The notes under the pieces were generated by a model, which made no database searches, was not told the origin of the DNA, and saw only the letters and a program-made list of their open reading frames with translations. Below, piece by piece: positions 21,377 to 32,643 of a stretch of DNA of 64,000 nt; within the stretch, counting starts at the first letter, position 1; every line of letters starts with the position of its first letter. The DNA comes from Brienomyrus brachyistius (taxonomy: Eukaryota; Chordata; Actinopteri; Osteoglossiformes; Mormyridae). The position numbers and the translations under genes are program-made. The DNA lies in contig NC_064540.1 of the NCBI RefSeq assembly GCF_023856365.1, forward strand, positions 10,853,691 to 10,917,690. Direction: 5' to 3'.

Positions 21377-22056
21377 TAGCGGTGTAATGGCACACAAATC
21401 ATGGTTCAGTTCGTGCCCTGGTTTTCAAGTCACATTTCGCTACATTTTCGGTACGGGAGTAAAAGAAACAAAATATACATTGCTTCTTTTTCTCTTTATT
21501 AAACAGTGGTTTACTGAACAAAGTATTTGTGACGATCAGCGGTGACCGGGTGATAGCTCTGGTAGGCAAGCGGGCAGGAAATAGGCGAGCAGGCGGAATA
21601 CGGGGTAAACTGGGGATTTATTGAGGGACAGAACAAACGGGAGTAACGGGCAAGCACTGACATCGACGAACATCAATGACAGACACTGAACTCTGGTAAG
21701 ACATGGACTCAAATAGACAGGACTGATTGAAAATAACTGGACACAGCTGGGTACGATCAGGGAAGCACACGTGGATAATCAGGGGGGCGTGGCACACACG
21801 AGGATTGTACGAGCCAGGTATGACAGTATTACTGTCTTTATTAAATAAGTCTCTTTCAATACTGCTGCAACCTATTAATAAAAAACTAAAGGAAACTCAA
21901 TTAAATAAAAATTAAATGAATATCCATTAAAATGCGTGTTTGCGCAGGGAAAACACAAATGTTCTGTATTTGCTGCACTCGTTCAGTACATATGCATACC
22001 GAACTGGAAGACCCATACCGAAAATTTTCTGTTTGAATATATGCATAGTTACACTC

Positions 22057-22059
<3 letters not shown>
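21377..22059 (+). mobile_element. Non-autonomous hAT element, interrupted by a solo LTR
   Basis: The left end TAGCGGTGTAATGGCACAC and right end ATGCATAGTTACACTCCTA are imperfect inverted repeats of the TAGGGGTGTAACGGTAC type. Interior words (GTTCAGTTCGTGCCCTGG, TTTTCGGTACGGGAG, ATACCGAACTGGAAGACCC, CATACCGAAAATTTTC) are typical of this fish family. After removing 21528-21830 the element is about 380 bp and reads continuously (TGAACAAAGTATT then ACTGTCTTTATTAAATA). Its right end abuts a (CTAT)n array. Confidence 0.8.
21528..21825 (-). mobile_element. Solo LTR with perfect 5-bp target duplication
   Basis: On the minus strand the unit begins TGTCATACCTGGC and ends GATCGTCACA (TG...CA). It contains a polyadenylation signal in CCCTCAATAAATCCCC and is flanked by GTATT on both sides (21523-21527 and 21826-21830). 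This is the structure left when LTR-LTR recombination removes the interior. The ends resemble Gypsy/ERV-type LTRs with 5-bp duplications; the family is not assigned. It is inserted into the hAT element around it, so it is the younger of the two. Confidence 0.88.
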
Positions 22060-22150
<91 letters not shown>

Positions 22151-22190
22151 GTCTGTCTGTCTCTGTCTGTCTATCTATCTATCTATCTGT
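22056..22190. repeat. (CTAT)n microsatellite with CTGT interruptions
   Basis: About 33 tetranucleotide units; units 22150-22170 are CTGT variants. It directly follows the right end of the hAT element. Confidence 0.97.
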
Positions 22191-22772
<582 letters not shown>

Positions 22773-22921
22773 GCTAAATATATATTAATTGCTACATAAT
22801 ATTAAAATGTCATGATCATGGGTTTTGTTTTTTGATTCTTTCTGAAAAAATTTATTGCAAATCATTGTCAGAGGTGTGCTTTGAAAATTGTGCTATTTTA
22901 ATGAAATTCAGATCTGTTAGT

Positions 22922-23200
22922 GGGTGAGGGAAGCTCAACAGGTAGCGCTGGATTTAGGATTGGACATTTAGGATTGTGGGTTTGATCCCTGCTTCCGGTC
23001 CCATGCATGTATGGTTTGCATATGCCTCATGTTTGGGTGGCATTCCTCTCACTACTGTTGTTCCTCCCCAAAGACAATGTTGCAGAATTGCTGTCTCAAC
23101 ACTGGATGCACTACGCTGGCTGGCATCACAGCACCCCATGTTATTTATGTCCTGTGTTGTAATTGGTGGAAAATCACATGAGGGTGGCACATGATATGAA
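22922..23200 (+). mobile_element. tRNA-derived SINE-like element
   Basis: GGGAAGCTCAACAGGTAGCGC and, about 45 bp on, GTGGGTTTGATCCCTGC give tRNA-like A and B boxes. The body (TGGGTGGCATTCCTCTC, CCTCCCCAAAGACAATG, AACACTGGATGCA) follows the head-to-body order of fish SINEs. The tail is not clear. Confidence 0.5.
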
Positions 23201-24685
23201 TCAGATCTCTTAATGTGCTTTTTACTCAACTGGCAAGGTAAGAAACTACAAAATATCCTGATTGAAAATTCTCAGCAAGGAGATATTACAGAAATGTGTA
23301 ACAAATTTCAAAAATGTCTCAAAATATGTCTGTGCATATTCCTAAGTGTCTGCAGATATATAGATGTTTATGAAGAGTTACAGTGACTAATTTGTGCCAG
23401 AGCTCAGCACTGGGACCTCAGGCTCGGCGCATTCTGCCAAATACACCAAAAATAAAACTCACTTAAAATTCATTTGAGAGTTAAACTTTGAAATAAATGC
23501 AAATGAAACCTTAAAAAAATAATTTTTATGTGTTATATGATACTTTTGGTATACATCCATTTAAATTAGTATGTTTCGCTTATCTGAGTTTTGATTTGAA
23601 AGGGGAAATAGCTCTGTGCATGCAGAAAAATCCACTTTTTAGTCACTGAAATAGATGAAGTTTCCTTCTGGACCATTAAGCTTATCTAATAGGGTAAGCC
23701 TGTCTTTCAGTTTGATGTAACTAACAGGTGCTCATAGAAAATATTGTATTGCTTTGAGTTTAAGTAATTAATAGAGCATTATTGTTGCGTGTGGAGCTTC
23801 TTGCAAAGTCAGTGTCCTGCCTATTCATTAATGATACTTGCAGTAGGTCTCTGTGCGCTTTATGAACATTGGCACCTCAGAGCCCACAAATTAAGCACTG
23901 GTGGTACTTGTATGCATTGCACTCCACCGTGAAAATAGGCAATGTAGTGCTGTCAATAACATTTCCTGTGCTGCAGACCCTTTCACCTCGGCTGTCTGCG
24001 CCTAATTTTACCTTCACCTGCAGTGACACAGATGTTTGGTCTAAAACCCATGGTGTTAATGCAGTGGTACGATTTGCCACATCGGTTTTAACACAACTTG
24101 AATATTTATTGCAAATTAGCAAATAGATGCTTCAGGCAGAATGGGTGATGTGACTTATTATATAATAATCAGAACGTGAATCACAGTAGGCAGACTCTAA
24201 TAGTTATTGTGGGTAATTTGCCTTTAAAATGCACTGAGCTTTGAGAAAGCCCTGCAACAGGCTTGGGAAAGCATTGGTATTGACAAAACAGGTAAAAATG
24301 TATTTGGCAGGAACTACCCATGGAATGAAAAATAATTCATAGGTTGAAACCTAATAAAATACAATCGGTTACTAGGTCTAACAGTTAAATGTTCCTTTTC
24401 TTCACTCTCTTTTAGCTCCTGAGGTGACTGGGGTCAAATATTTCTGCCTAGTATACCTTTGAAAGGTGGAATTCACATCTGTCAAACAGGGAGGAGTTTT
24501 GCTGGCTGGCTTGATTATGCTGGACTGCTGGAATTTCCCAACAGGCTTTTCATCTCTTGTACAGCTACTGTAACTTAACATTGGTGCAGAATAGGCTAAG
24601 AACCAGCTAGAGAGACAACATCCTCAACAGATTGGTGTAATATATGGACTCTATTATTTGAACTTTAGTGGATGTTTAGAGGGCA
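23201..24685. other. Unassigned
   Basis: Mostly AT-rich. 23850-24130 is more complex and holds open frames of about 80 codons on both strands plus homeodomain/POU-like words (ATTGCAAATTAGCAAAT). It might be a conserved element; no coding evidence. Confidence 0.4.
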
Positions 24686-24689
24686 TTTC

Positions 24690-25175
24690 CTCTACACCTC
24701 TGGAAAAAGGTGTAGTGGTGACTCTGAGGCTAGGGATCTGTGCCAGCAATCGGAAGGTTGCTGCTTTGAATCTCGTGAATGCTAGGAGTGATCCTACTCC
24801 GTGGGTCCCTTGAGCAAAGCCCTTGACCTGCATTTGCTTCATCCTGGGTCTGATTTTAATCTGTAAGCAGCTCCTTTAACTTACAGGGAAATTTTAGGGG
24901 TTGGTGGCAGGATTGGCACTCCAGCCACCGGAAAAAACTCACCCTGCTCCATTCAGACTAGTGTGGTGCTGAGGTATCACGCACTGCATGGCTGCACCAT
25001 CAGGCTCTCATCCCTGAGGTGGTTCGCTGGGTGGTTGTTGAGACAATGTGCTGTAATCAGCGTGTGCCCCCCCTTACCTTACCTCGAGCAAAAGGCAGGT
25101 GTGCGGTGTTCAGACGCTGTCCCTGCCTTGGGACGCTCACTGTTCACTTTGGATAAAACCATTTGCTAAATAATT
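24690..25175 (+). mobile_element. tRNA-derived SINE (second type)
   Basis: The head GTGACTCTGAGGCTAGGGATC and box-B-like GGTTGCTGCTTTGAATCTC are followed by TTGAGCAAAGCCCTTGACCTGCA, a word common to fish SINEs, and a long distinctive body (GGGGTTGGTGGCAGGATTGGCACTCCAGCC). Near 25145 GGATAAAACCATTTGCTAAA is the usual SINE ending. This family differs from the TGGTGCAGTGG type. Confidence 0.7.
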
Positions 25176-25790
25176 CTAGCCTCTCCACAATGACCTCACT
25201 TTGCCAGTCAGATGGACGAGTCTATCTGTTTATTCAATGTGTCATATACACAGGCTCACTTTTCTGAGCATTTCTCTTCATTAGCATTAAGTAACATACA
25301 AACTTCTTTTGAAAGATTGCCAAGTTGCTGAGTCGTATCCCATTTCCTTGCAGTTAATGATGGCATATAGTCACAAAAAGGTTGTCTATGAAAACATCAG
25401 CATTTTTGACCTGGAAGACATATATGTTTCAAATGAGCTAATTATTACAATATTGCACGTCGATACAAATCTGACTAATAGTTCTGTTGGTGATTATAAC
25501 ATAAAAAAAAATCTGCTCTGGAGAAATCTTGTGGATGAAAACATGCATTTTCTATGCATTATATTATATCAAATGTTTTCCCCAAACTATGCATAAAAAA
25601 AAATTTGCCCAATCAATCTACCAGAGAAATACCTCCTTGTCCCAATCAACAAATGTTACCGTCAGCACTCCCACCCCAGCTCTGACCGGTAATTTTACCG
25701 CTGGCAATCCTGCACTTTGATTAGCACATTATTGTTGTTACATCATTTTTATTCCCTTTTGTTTCTCTTTTGGCTCCAAAAAATTGCTCA
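25176..25790. other. Unassigned
   Basis: A 29-bp word around 25508-25536 (tctgctctggagaaatcttg) recurs at 28350 with two differences. The 95-codon frame 25309-25596 has no support as a gene. Confidence 0.45.
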
Positions 25791-25794
25791 AATG

Positions 25795-25865
25795 ACCCAC
25801 TGATGGGCCCCCTACCCCTGTCAGCCTAGGGCCCCCCAGGGAAGTTAGTCTGCCCCTGATTAACA
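25795..25865. repeat. Short GGGCCCCC-rich repeat scrap
   Basis: GATGGGCCCCCTACCCCTGTCAG and GGGCCCCCCAGGGAAG...CTGCCCCTGAT resemble ends of the element also seen near 9640-9735. Too short for a firm call. Confidence 0.35.
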
Positions 25866-26050
25866 CACTGAAAAAAATTTAAAACTATTCCAGTATTCTG
25901 ATATTCCAAGTTTTGCAACTTCTTATGCTGCGGTTGAATTTAAGTAAATGATGATATAATTAATTACTATATCAAAGACTGAAGTGGAATTGAAAGTCTG
26001 AAAGGAAATAATCTATCACTGATAGGAAATAAGGGTAATTCCTGCCCAGC
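25866..26050. other. Unassigned
   Basis: Nothing recognisable. Confidence 0.5.
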
Positions 26051-26054
26051 TTTT

Positions 26055-26335
26055 TTTCAGAGTGGCACAGCGGCGTTAGCGATTAACATTTTAGCCTCAT
26101 ACCTCTGAGACCCGGCTCTACGTGTGCGGAGTTTGGATGATCTCCCTGTATTGCTGTGCAGTCTCCTCTGGGTTTCCCTCCACAGTCCTAAAACATGAGA
26201 AGTTGCCAAACGGTGTGCGAGAGTGAATATGCTCTGCGATGGATTGTCCCCCCCCGTCCTGGATCATTCCCTGCCTTGTGCCCCTAGCTTCTGGGATTGG
26301 CTCTGGACCAGAAGATGGATGGATTTTTATTTTGA
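26055..26335 (+). mobile_element. Old SINE copy, sense
   Basis: AGTGGCACAGCGGCGTTAGCG (decayed A box), CATACCTCTGAGACCCGGCTC (decayed B box), CCCTCCACAGTCCTAAAACATG, TGCGATGGATTGTCCCC, TTCCCTGCCTTGTGCCC and tail AGATGGATGGAT appear in the canonical order. Confidence 0.75.
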
Positions 26336-27010
26336 TGTCTGCAAGTATCAATTAAGCTCTGGAACTTAATAACATTAAGAAAAAATTGTGGCAGATAGAT
26401 GTTGGGACCAGCTTGTATAGAGCTCATCATTGCATCATGCATTGAGAAACGTATAAATCTTACCTAGAGAGACAGTTTAATATGCAGAAAGATCATGAAA
26501 CCTTCTAGCCTAATTGTACATAAAATGCTGTCTCTTATTTCACTAGTTTATTCATAAAGCTGAAGGCAGGACTTTGCATAATCTGAAATTTGCCTTGTGC
26601 TCGAGGAGTATTTATGCAATGTGTGTGTATATATAGCAAACTGGGATATCAGTCAGACTTTCAAACATTTCTAATATGTAACCACATCATGTAATATAAT
26701 AACAATAATGTTAACACTGATATTAAACCGATATTTAACTTTATACCAGAGCACCATGTTATTTCTACTGACAGATCTGAGAAATGAATTTAAAATAATT
26801 TTTGACAGCAGTGATTTGTGACTGTTCCAGAATTTTTTAAATAATTAAGTCCATAATAATCATTTTCCAAAAACAGATTATCATTAAAATTAAGCAGTAA
26901 AGATTATTATGTGGTTCCAACCAGGAGCATTTGTTTGGTATTAGGAACAGCAAAATTATTTTCATAGTGAAAATTAAATTTTAAACATTTAATATTGTTA
27001 ACTATATACC
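26336..27010. other. Unassigned AT-rich sequence
   Basis: Nothing recognisable. Confidence 0.5.
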
Positions 27011-27012
27011 AA

Positions 27013-27057
27013 TATAGATAGATAGATAGATAGATAGATACTGTAGATAGATAGATA
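27013..27057. repeat. (GATA)n microsatellite at a transposon edge
   Basis: About ten GATA units with one CTGTA interruption, directly before the left terminal repeat of the Tc1-like element. Confidence 0.93.
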
Positions 27058-27058
27058 T

Positions 27059-28133
27059 CAGCCATAACATTAAAACCACCTGCCTAATGTTGTATAGATC
27101 CCCCTCATGCCACCATAACAGCTCTGACCCGTCAAGGCATGGACTCCATAAGGCCTTTGAAGGTGTGCTGTGATGTGGTACCAAGATGTTAACAGCAGAT
27201 TCATTTAGTCCTGTAAGCTGTGAGGTGGGACCTCCACCAATTGCACATGTTTGTCCAGCACATCCCACAACTGGGGAGTTTGGAGGCCAAGTCAACACCT
27301 TGAACTCGTTTTCATGTTTCCCAAACCATTTCTGAACTTTTTTTTGCTGTGTACAATCAGGGAACACTGTTGCCACGAAGGGTTGTTCTTGGTCTCCAAC
27401 AGTGTTTAGGTAGGTGGTACTTGTCAAAGTAACATCCACATGAATTCTAGATCCCAAGGATTCTCAGCAGAACATTGCCCAGAGCATCACACTGCCTCTG
27501 TCAACTTGCCTTTTCCCCATAGTGCATCCTGGTACCATCTCTTCTCCAGGTTCGACACACACACACACACCCTGCCTACATGGTGTAACAGAAAATGTGA
27601 CTCATCAGACCAGGCCACCTTCTTCCATTGCTCCATGGTCCAGCTCTGGTGCTCACATGTCCATAGTAGGTGCTTTCAGTGGTGGACAGGGGTCAGTATG
27701 GACACTCTGACTGGTCTGCTGCTATGCAACCCCATAGGCACCTCCCTGTCAGAACCAGCATTAACGTTTCAGCCGTTTGTACTGCAGTAGCTCTCCTGTG
27801 GGATCAGACCAGATGGCCTCACCTTCACCCCTCTCACACATAAATAAGCCTTAGGAGCCTATGACCCCATCACTGGTTCACTAGATTTTCTTCCTGGGAC
27901 CACTTTTGGTAGGTACTGACCGCTGCATACTGGGAACACCCCCTAAGACATGCCTTTTTGGAGATGTTCTGACCCAGTTGTCCAACCATCACGATTTGGT
28001 TGTTGTCAAAGTCGCTCAGATCCTTACACTTACACTTGACAGTTCACTTGCCTAATATATAATGGCACCTTTGGCAGATGCCATTGTAACAGGTAAAATT
28101 TAATTCACTTCAGTGGTTTCAATCATATGGCTG
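27059..28133 (-). mobile_element. Tc1-like transposon, nearly full length, inactive
   Basis: The terminal repeats are CAGCCATAACATTAAAACCAC at 27059 and GTGGTTTCAATCATATGGCTG ending at 28133. The minus strand encodes transposase blocks: W-S-D-E-S-H-F (first catalytic Asp), G-S-V-M-L-W, H-V-D-V-T-L-T, T-Y-L-N-T-V-G-D-Q and F-K-V-L-T-W-P-P-N-S-P, which precedes the third catalytic position. The block with the second catalytic Asp is disrupted, the frame is broken by several stops, and a 27550-27570 AC repeat interrupts it. It is an inactive relic; an intact 3' frame of 151 codons remains. Confidence 0.9.
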
Positions 28134-29305
28134 CACATTTATTGTAGTTGAAGCTTATTTTATTGCCAGAAATGCCATTTTGTGCATGTGTTTCTAATGA
28201 GGAATTTTGGGGGGATATACAGGTAATTAATGCAATTAAAACATAAAAATAAAAAAATGACATAAATTGCTAGTCAGCTTGAAGGGTGAATGCTTTTATG
28301 TTCCTTCTGGAGTAATCATAATGTTTATTTGAATATTTAAAAAGGCGGAATCTACTCTGGAGAAATCTTGTGGGTGAACTTGGTTGGCTTGAAGACTTTT
28401 GTAAATAGCTCCTTACATGGGTTGTTGTGATCTCTCAGACTTAAGTAATAAATTGCCAACATTACACCCACCTAGGCAGACATTTTAGAGTAGCTTAGTG
28501 TAGCATCAGCTTTCTGAACAATTACAAAGGTTACAGGATTGCGTGGCTGTTTATCTGATTTTTAAGACATGAACAGTGCATTTAAGGACTACCCCCACAA
28601 ACACAGCAAACATTTGTTCCACAGATTTTCTAATTTAAAAACTTCAGTCCGGCTAACTAACTCATATGCTAGTCTAAGATGGCTTTTTATCTCTGGAGTA
28701 ATTAGTTTGGACAACATACATACTCGACTAAAGATTTTCTATACAAGTTTTCAACACTTTTTTTTAAGACTCTTATTTACCCCTTTTACTAAGCACATCA
28801 TGGCTTTAAATCACTCCCTTTTTGGGGTCCCTCATTTAAGACTGAAGTGCATTTTTAGCTTTATAACCGCAAACCGTTCTCCGCATTACAATTACTTAAA
28901 AGTGCCGCATCCTCAATATCATATTGAATATCAAAGTCTTATTAATAAAAATGACAGATTCCTGTACATCTGGGAGTTGTGTTAGTATTTTTCTTTCTAT
29001 GTACCAGGTATTTAAAGTACACGCAGGTTAAAGCAGAGGTAAATTGATTTTCTGCATGTGATCTACATGTTTGTAATGTTTTCCAGCTAATAGTTACTAT
29101 GAGATATATAAATATCTGGGTACACCCTGGGTCGGATTTATAATATTGTAACCTAATGGTATATCTATATAAATGTACTGTAATATGGCACCTGATATGT
29201 TACTTGCCTGATGTTTCAAATATTTAACACAGGAATAATAAGTAGCAATTGCTTTTGAATATCGGTTTATAATTAAAAAATCACAGGCAGAAATGCTCAT
29301 GTTAA
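28134..29305. other. Unassigned
   Basis: Includes the second copy of the short shared word (28350-28378). A 138-codon frame at 28569-28985 has no motif, no splice support and a composition like its AT-rich surroundings; probably chance. Confidence 0.45.
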
Positions 29306-29309
29306 TTAT

Positions 29310-29565
29310 AGAGAGGTGGCATGATGGATTCACACCTCCGGGCTGTGGCTTCTGTCCATGCCTCTGGCTCTGTTGCTGTAGCCTCCATTTTCCCTCCATG
29401 TTTGTGTGGGTTTTCTCAGAGTACCCTCATTTCCTCCCACAGTCCAAAGATGTACTCTTCAGGTGAATTGGTGTCTCCAAAACTGCATTTCCTGCATCGT
29501 ATGGAGATGCATCCCATCTTTATATGCTTCGCTTCCTGCGATGGTGTGACCCTCTATTGATTCAT
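29310..29565 (+). mobile_element. Old SINE copy, sense
   Basis: GAGGTGGCATGATGGATTCACACC head; GTGTGGGTTTTCTCAGAGTACC, TTTCCTCCCACAGTCCAAAGATG, AGGTGAATTGGTGTCTCC and GCGATGGTGTGACCC body words; no TGGA tail. Confidence 0.7.
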
Positions 29566-29738
29566 TGAATGGTTAGAGTGATTCACAAATTTTCCATGTT
29601 CATTTTCAAAATTGCGAGAAAGGATTTGTGGAACCTATGGAATCATTTATATTTTTGTATGAATGTCTCATAAAACGTGCTAAGAACTTCATCAAAGTCA
29701 TATTTCATGAAGTGATACAACATTTTACATTGTCATAT
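29566..29738. other. Unassigned
   Basis: Nothing recognisable. Confidence 0.5.
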
Positions 29739-29739
29739 C

Positions 29740-30190
29740 TTTACTGAAAAAAAATCATTGAAACCATAAAGCTCATTGATGCGAAATAGTATGTGAAAAT
29801 CCGGGATCATGGCCATTTGAAAAGAGGGTTTAGGTGTTCAAATCAATTTAGGTGTAGGTTTGACCTGACTGGTGATATAAAAACCATGCAATTTTGGTTG
29901 CCTACTCTTCACAACAGAATGTTGTTCAAACGCAATATGGCCGGATCAAATGAGATTTCAGAGGAGCTCAGAAGAAGATTTGTTGAAGCTCATAGACTGG
30001 AAAGGGTTACAAAAGGATTTCTAAAGACTTGCTCCTCCATCAGTCTTTAGTCAGGCAGAATGTTTACAGATGGAAGAAATTGAACACTGTTGCTACTCCC
30101 CCTAGGAGCAGGCGTCCAGCAAAGATCAGTGTAAGGGCATATTGTAGAATCCTCAAACAAATGACAGGAAAACCCTTGGGTGGTGTTTAA
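29740..30190 (+). mobile_element. Tc1-like transposase N-terminal relic
   Basis: From about 29942 the sequence encodes S-N-E-I-S-E-E-L-R-R-R-F-V-E-A-H-R-L, the start of a Tc1 paired-type DNA-binding domain. It continues in shifted frames through V-Y-R-W-K-K-L-N-T-V-A-T-like and S-R-R-P-A-K-I-S-V-R words to about 30170. Upstream, GGTGATATAAAAACCATGC may be the element's leader. The catalytic part and terminal repeats are missing. Confidence 0.7.
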
Positions 30191-30224
30191 GACATGCAGT
30201 TAGGCTAATTGGTGTCTCCAAATA

Positions 30225-30555
30225 GCCCATAAAGTATTACTCTGTGTGTGTGTGTGTGTGTGTCTGTAGATTATATTTATATTACATTATGGACACCAAA
30301 TGGCTGCCACAATATAATAAAAGCCTGTTATTTTGATGTTATAGGGATAATTTTTCAGGTCCCCACAAAGATCTGTGAATGCAATCAAAAAAAGTAAAAA
30401 TGGCAAAAGTTTTGTATTATGTTTCTTTACTTATGATTAAGGTCATGGCTGGGTGGAGGTTAAGGTCGTCATGTTGTCATTAGAGTTTTCCCCATAGAAA
30501 TGAATGGACAGTCCCAACAAAGATATAATTATAAACCAATGTGTGTGTAACTGTG
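30225..30555 (+). repeat. Dispersed fish repeat bounded by (TG)n
   Basis: A (TG)n tract (30242-30264) starts a body with ATTACATTATGGACACCAAATGGC, AAAGCCTGTTATTTTGATGTTATAGGGA, GGTCCCCACAAAGATCTGTGAATGC, TTTTCCCCATAGAAATGAATGG and a closing GTGTGTGTAACTGTGTG. This matches a common fish interspersed repeat of unsettled class. Confidence 0.65.
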
Positions 30556-30682
30556 TGCATATTCACCCTTTGACAGAATGGTGTCCCCTATAGGGCGTCC
30601 TCTTACCTTATGTTCTGGAATAGACTTTAGACCCCCCTGCAACCCTGACCAGGGTAAATGGGTGGAAGATCGATGGCTGGAA
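30556..30682 (+). mobile_element. SINE 3' fragment, sense
   Basis: TTTGACAGAATGGTGTCCCC, TGTTCTGGAATAGACTTTAGACCCCCCTGCAACCCTGACCAGGGTAAATGGGTGGAAGATCGATGG is the SINE tail order. Only the 3' third is present. Confidence 0.65.
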
Positions 30683-31680
30683 TCATTTAACGTACATAGC
30701 TAGCTGCAAGTGGATTACATAGCAACAAGCCAAACAGTGTTGCTGATAACTAAATGGGTGGCTAATCTCACTTATTAGATTGGGCCTACTTATCTTGCCA
30801 CATAACTAATTATGCGAAAGGTTATTAAATTTGTTGTACTACAAAGTAGGCTGCTTAAACGTGTAGGAACAGCAAGTAGTCTGGTGGTTAAGGAATTGCA
30901 TTTATCACTAGAAAGTTCCTATAGTCAATTTACTTATGCTAAATTGGAATTTAATTTACTCCATTTACTTTGAATAAAAGCTCCTATCCGTTATTAATTG
31001 TACAAAACTGAATATGCATGCCTTTATTCATTTATAAATCATGGAATAATTATTTTCGCTCAATAATCAAAATCCCCATTAAGTCCTGGATAACCGGTCG
31101 GACTCAAACTGAGGAGCCAACGATGATAACATTTGTGGCACCTTGTTATTTCCGCTAAATTTCCTCTGAAAAAATTCCAATGCAGATCATACTTAGTGCC
31201 CCATACGTCACTTTACTTAAGGTTCAGAAGACACACACACTGACAAATTTTGAGGCCTTTTTCCAACACAATAACTTAAAGAGTAATGAATCAGATTCCA
31301 GTAACACAACAGAACTCCAGAACAGAAAAGAGCTAATGGCACGGGCGTTTGCCCCTTGGAGAGAACGTTCCACTGAATGCCATTTGCAAGCTCCGCTTCT
31401 TGTACAGTATTATTGATCGAAGAAGCAATGTAATAATGCATCACATCAAAAGTTCAAGTAATCAAGTGCCCCAATTCAGCAAAGAATAGCACTGATTGTG
31501 TCAGCCGTCCATAAATGTGTCACAATGGCTGGGAATGCATTGCATTATATACTCGCTGAATACATGTTTTTTTCCCCCTAAAGTGATTTACATAGCTGAC
31601 ATTGATTTTTTTTTCTACAGCAAGTTTCTGCTCCCTTTGTATGATGATGGGAAATGTGTGTCTAATTCAAAAGAGGCTGT
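30683..31680. other. Unassigned
   Basis: AT-rich; frames of 75-85 codons on both strands have no support. Confidence 0.5.
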
Positions 31681-31689
31681 AGGGGTTGG

Positions 31690-31831
31690 GTTTCCCAAAA
31701 GTTCAGGGCACAGTGATGGTGCACAAGCAATCTCTCACTCTGGCCGTCTCTGAAACTGGCAGTAGCAAGTACAGAACCCTGAGGAAACAGGCACAACATG
31801 AGCAAACGATGCAAACTGTCCACACGCACAC

Positions 31832-31892
<61 letters not shown>

Positions 31893-31985
31893 GCAGGAAC
31901 CAGACCGACAACCCTGGGTGTACGAAGTTACAGTGCTCCCCACTGAGCCATTGTGTCACCTGCCTTGCACCCTGAAACTATGAAT
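31690..31985 (-). mobile_element. Old SINE copy interrupted by (CA)n
   Basis: Antisense body words (CCCTGAGGAAACAGGCACAACATGAGCAAACGATGCAAACTGTC) run into an (AC)n array at 31821-31889 and resume with CAGGAACCAGACCGACAACCCTGG and GCCATTGTGTCACC. Confidence 0.6.
31821..31889. repeat. (AC)n microsatellite
   Basis: About 34 AC units with two early ACGC interruptions. It gives long Cys-Val or Thr-His frames on either strand that are not genes. Confidence 0.97.
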
Positions 31986-32059
31986 TTAATACCTAGTAGA
32001 GGCGCTCAAGCCTCACTGCAGCACTGCAGCACTGCCAGTTATCCAACAAGGATGCCACA

Positions 32060-32112
32060 CAGATAAATTGATAGATAGATGTACTCTATTGATTCCAAGC
32101 AGGAAATTCTAG
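32060..32112 (+). repeat. GATA-tailed retroelement end
   Basis: TTGATAGATAGATGTACTCTATTGATTCCAAGCAGGAAATTC is the common fish word GATAGAT-ACTTTATTGATCCC-GGGAAATTC, normally the terminus of a LINE or SINE with a GATA tail. No body is recognised beyond it. Confidence 0.55.
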
Positions 32113-32340
32113 AAAAGTAACACAAGAACCTTAAAAACACCTACTGTGTGCTCAGCTGAATTCAATGACAGTTCCAGGTCGCAACTGTATACAGTACAAA
32201 AATTGTGGCTCATACTACTTATCAAAGCAGTTTGTTGCCGAATGACATGGGATCTGTTTTAGTCTTCTGATCCTTCCATGTATGTGTGGAAATTCTGGCT
32301 TTATTGTTAATTAACAAGCAACCAGTCAGCATAATCCGGT
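32113..32340. other. Unassigned
   Basis: Nothing recognisable. Confidence 0.5.
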
Positions 32341-32341
32341 G

Positions 32342-32393
32342 TGGGGGGGACGGGTGTGTGTGTTGGGGGGTGGGTGGGGCAGGGGGAGGGGGG
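32342..32393 (+). other. G-rich run, quadruplex-capable
   Basis: More than four G tracts of three or more with 1-6 base loops (GGGGGGGACGGG, GGGGGGTGGGTGGGGCAGGGGGAGGGGGG). Confidence 0.6.
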
Positions 32394-32560
32394 CACATAC
32401 TATCTGAACAATAAAAATCCCTGGGAGCTGTGGTTTCAGTTTCAGCAAATTATATTTGCTGACCTGTACTTTTCCGAAATGGAGGGGAGAATTTCTGAAT
32501 TACTAAGGGCTATTTCCTTTTCTGTATATGATTGAGAGATAGGGAGGCAAGCATGCAGAT

Positions 32561-32642
<82 letters not shown>
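32561..32642. repeat. (GATA)n microsatellite
   Basis: About 20 uninterrupted GATA units. Confidence 0.97.

Positions 32643-32643
<1 letters not shown>

Noticed and set aside
28569..28985. 138-codon plus frame
   Set aside because: Base composition like its surroundings, no donor or acceptor of note, no family resemblance.
31662..31983. Frames of Cys-Val or His-Thr repeats
   Set aside because: (AC)n microsatellite inside a SINE.
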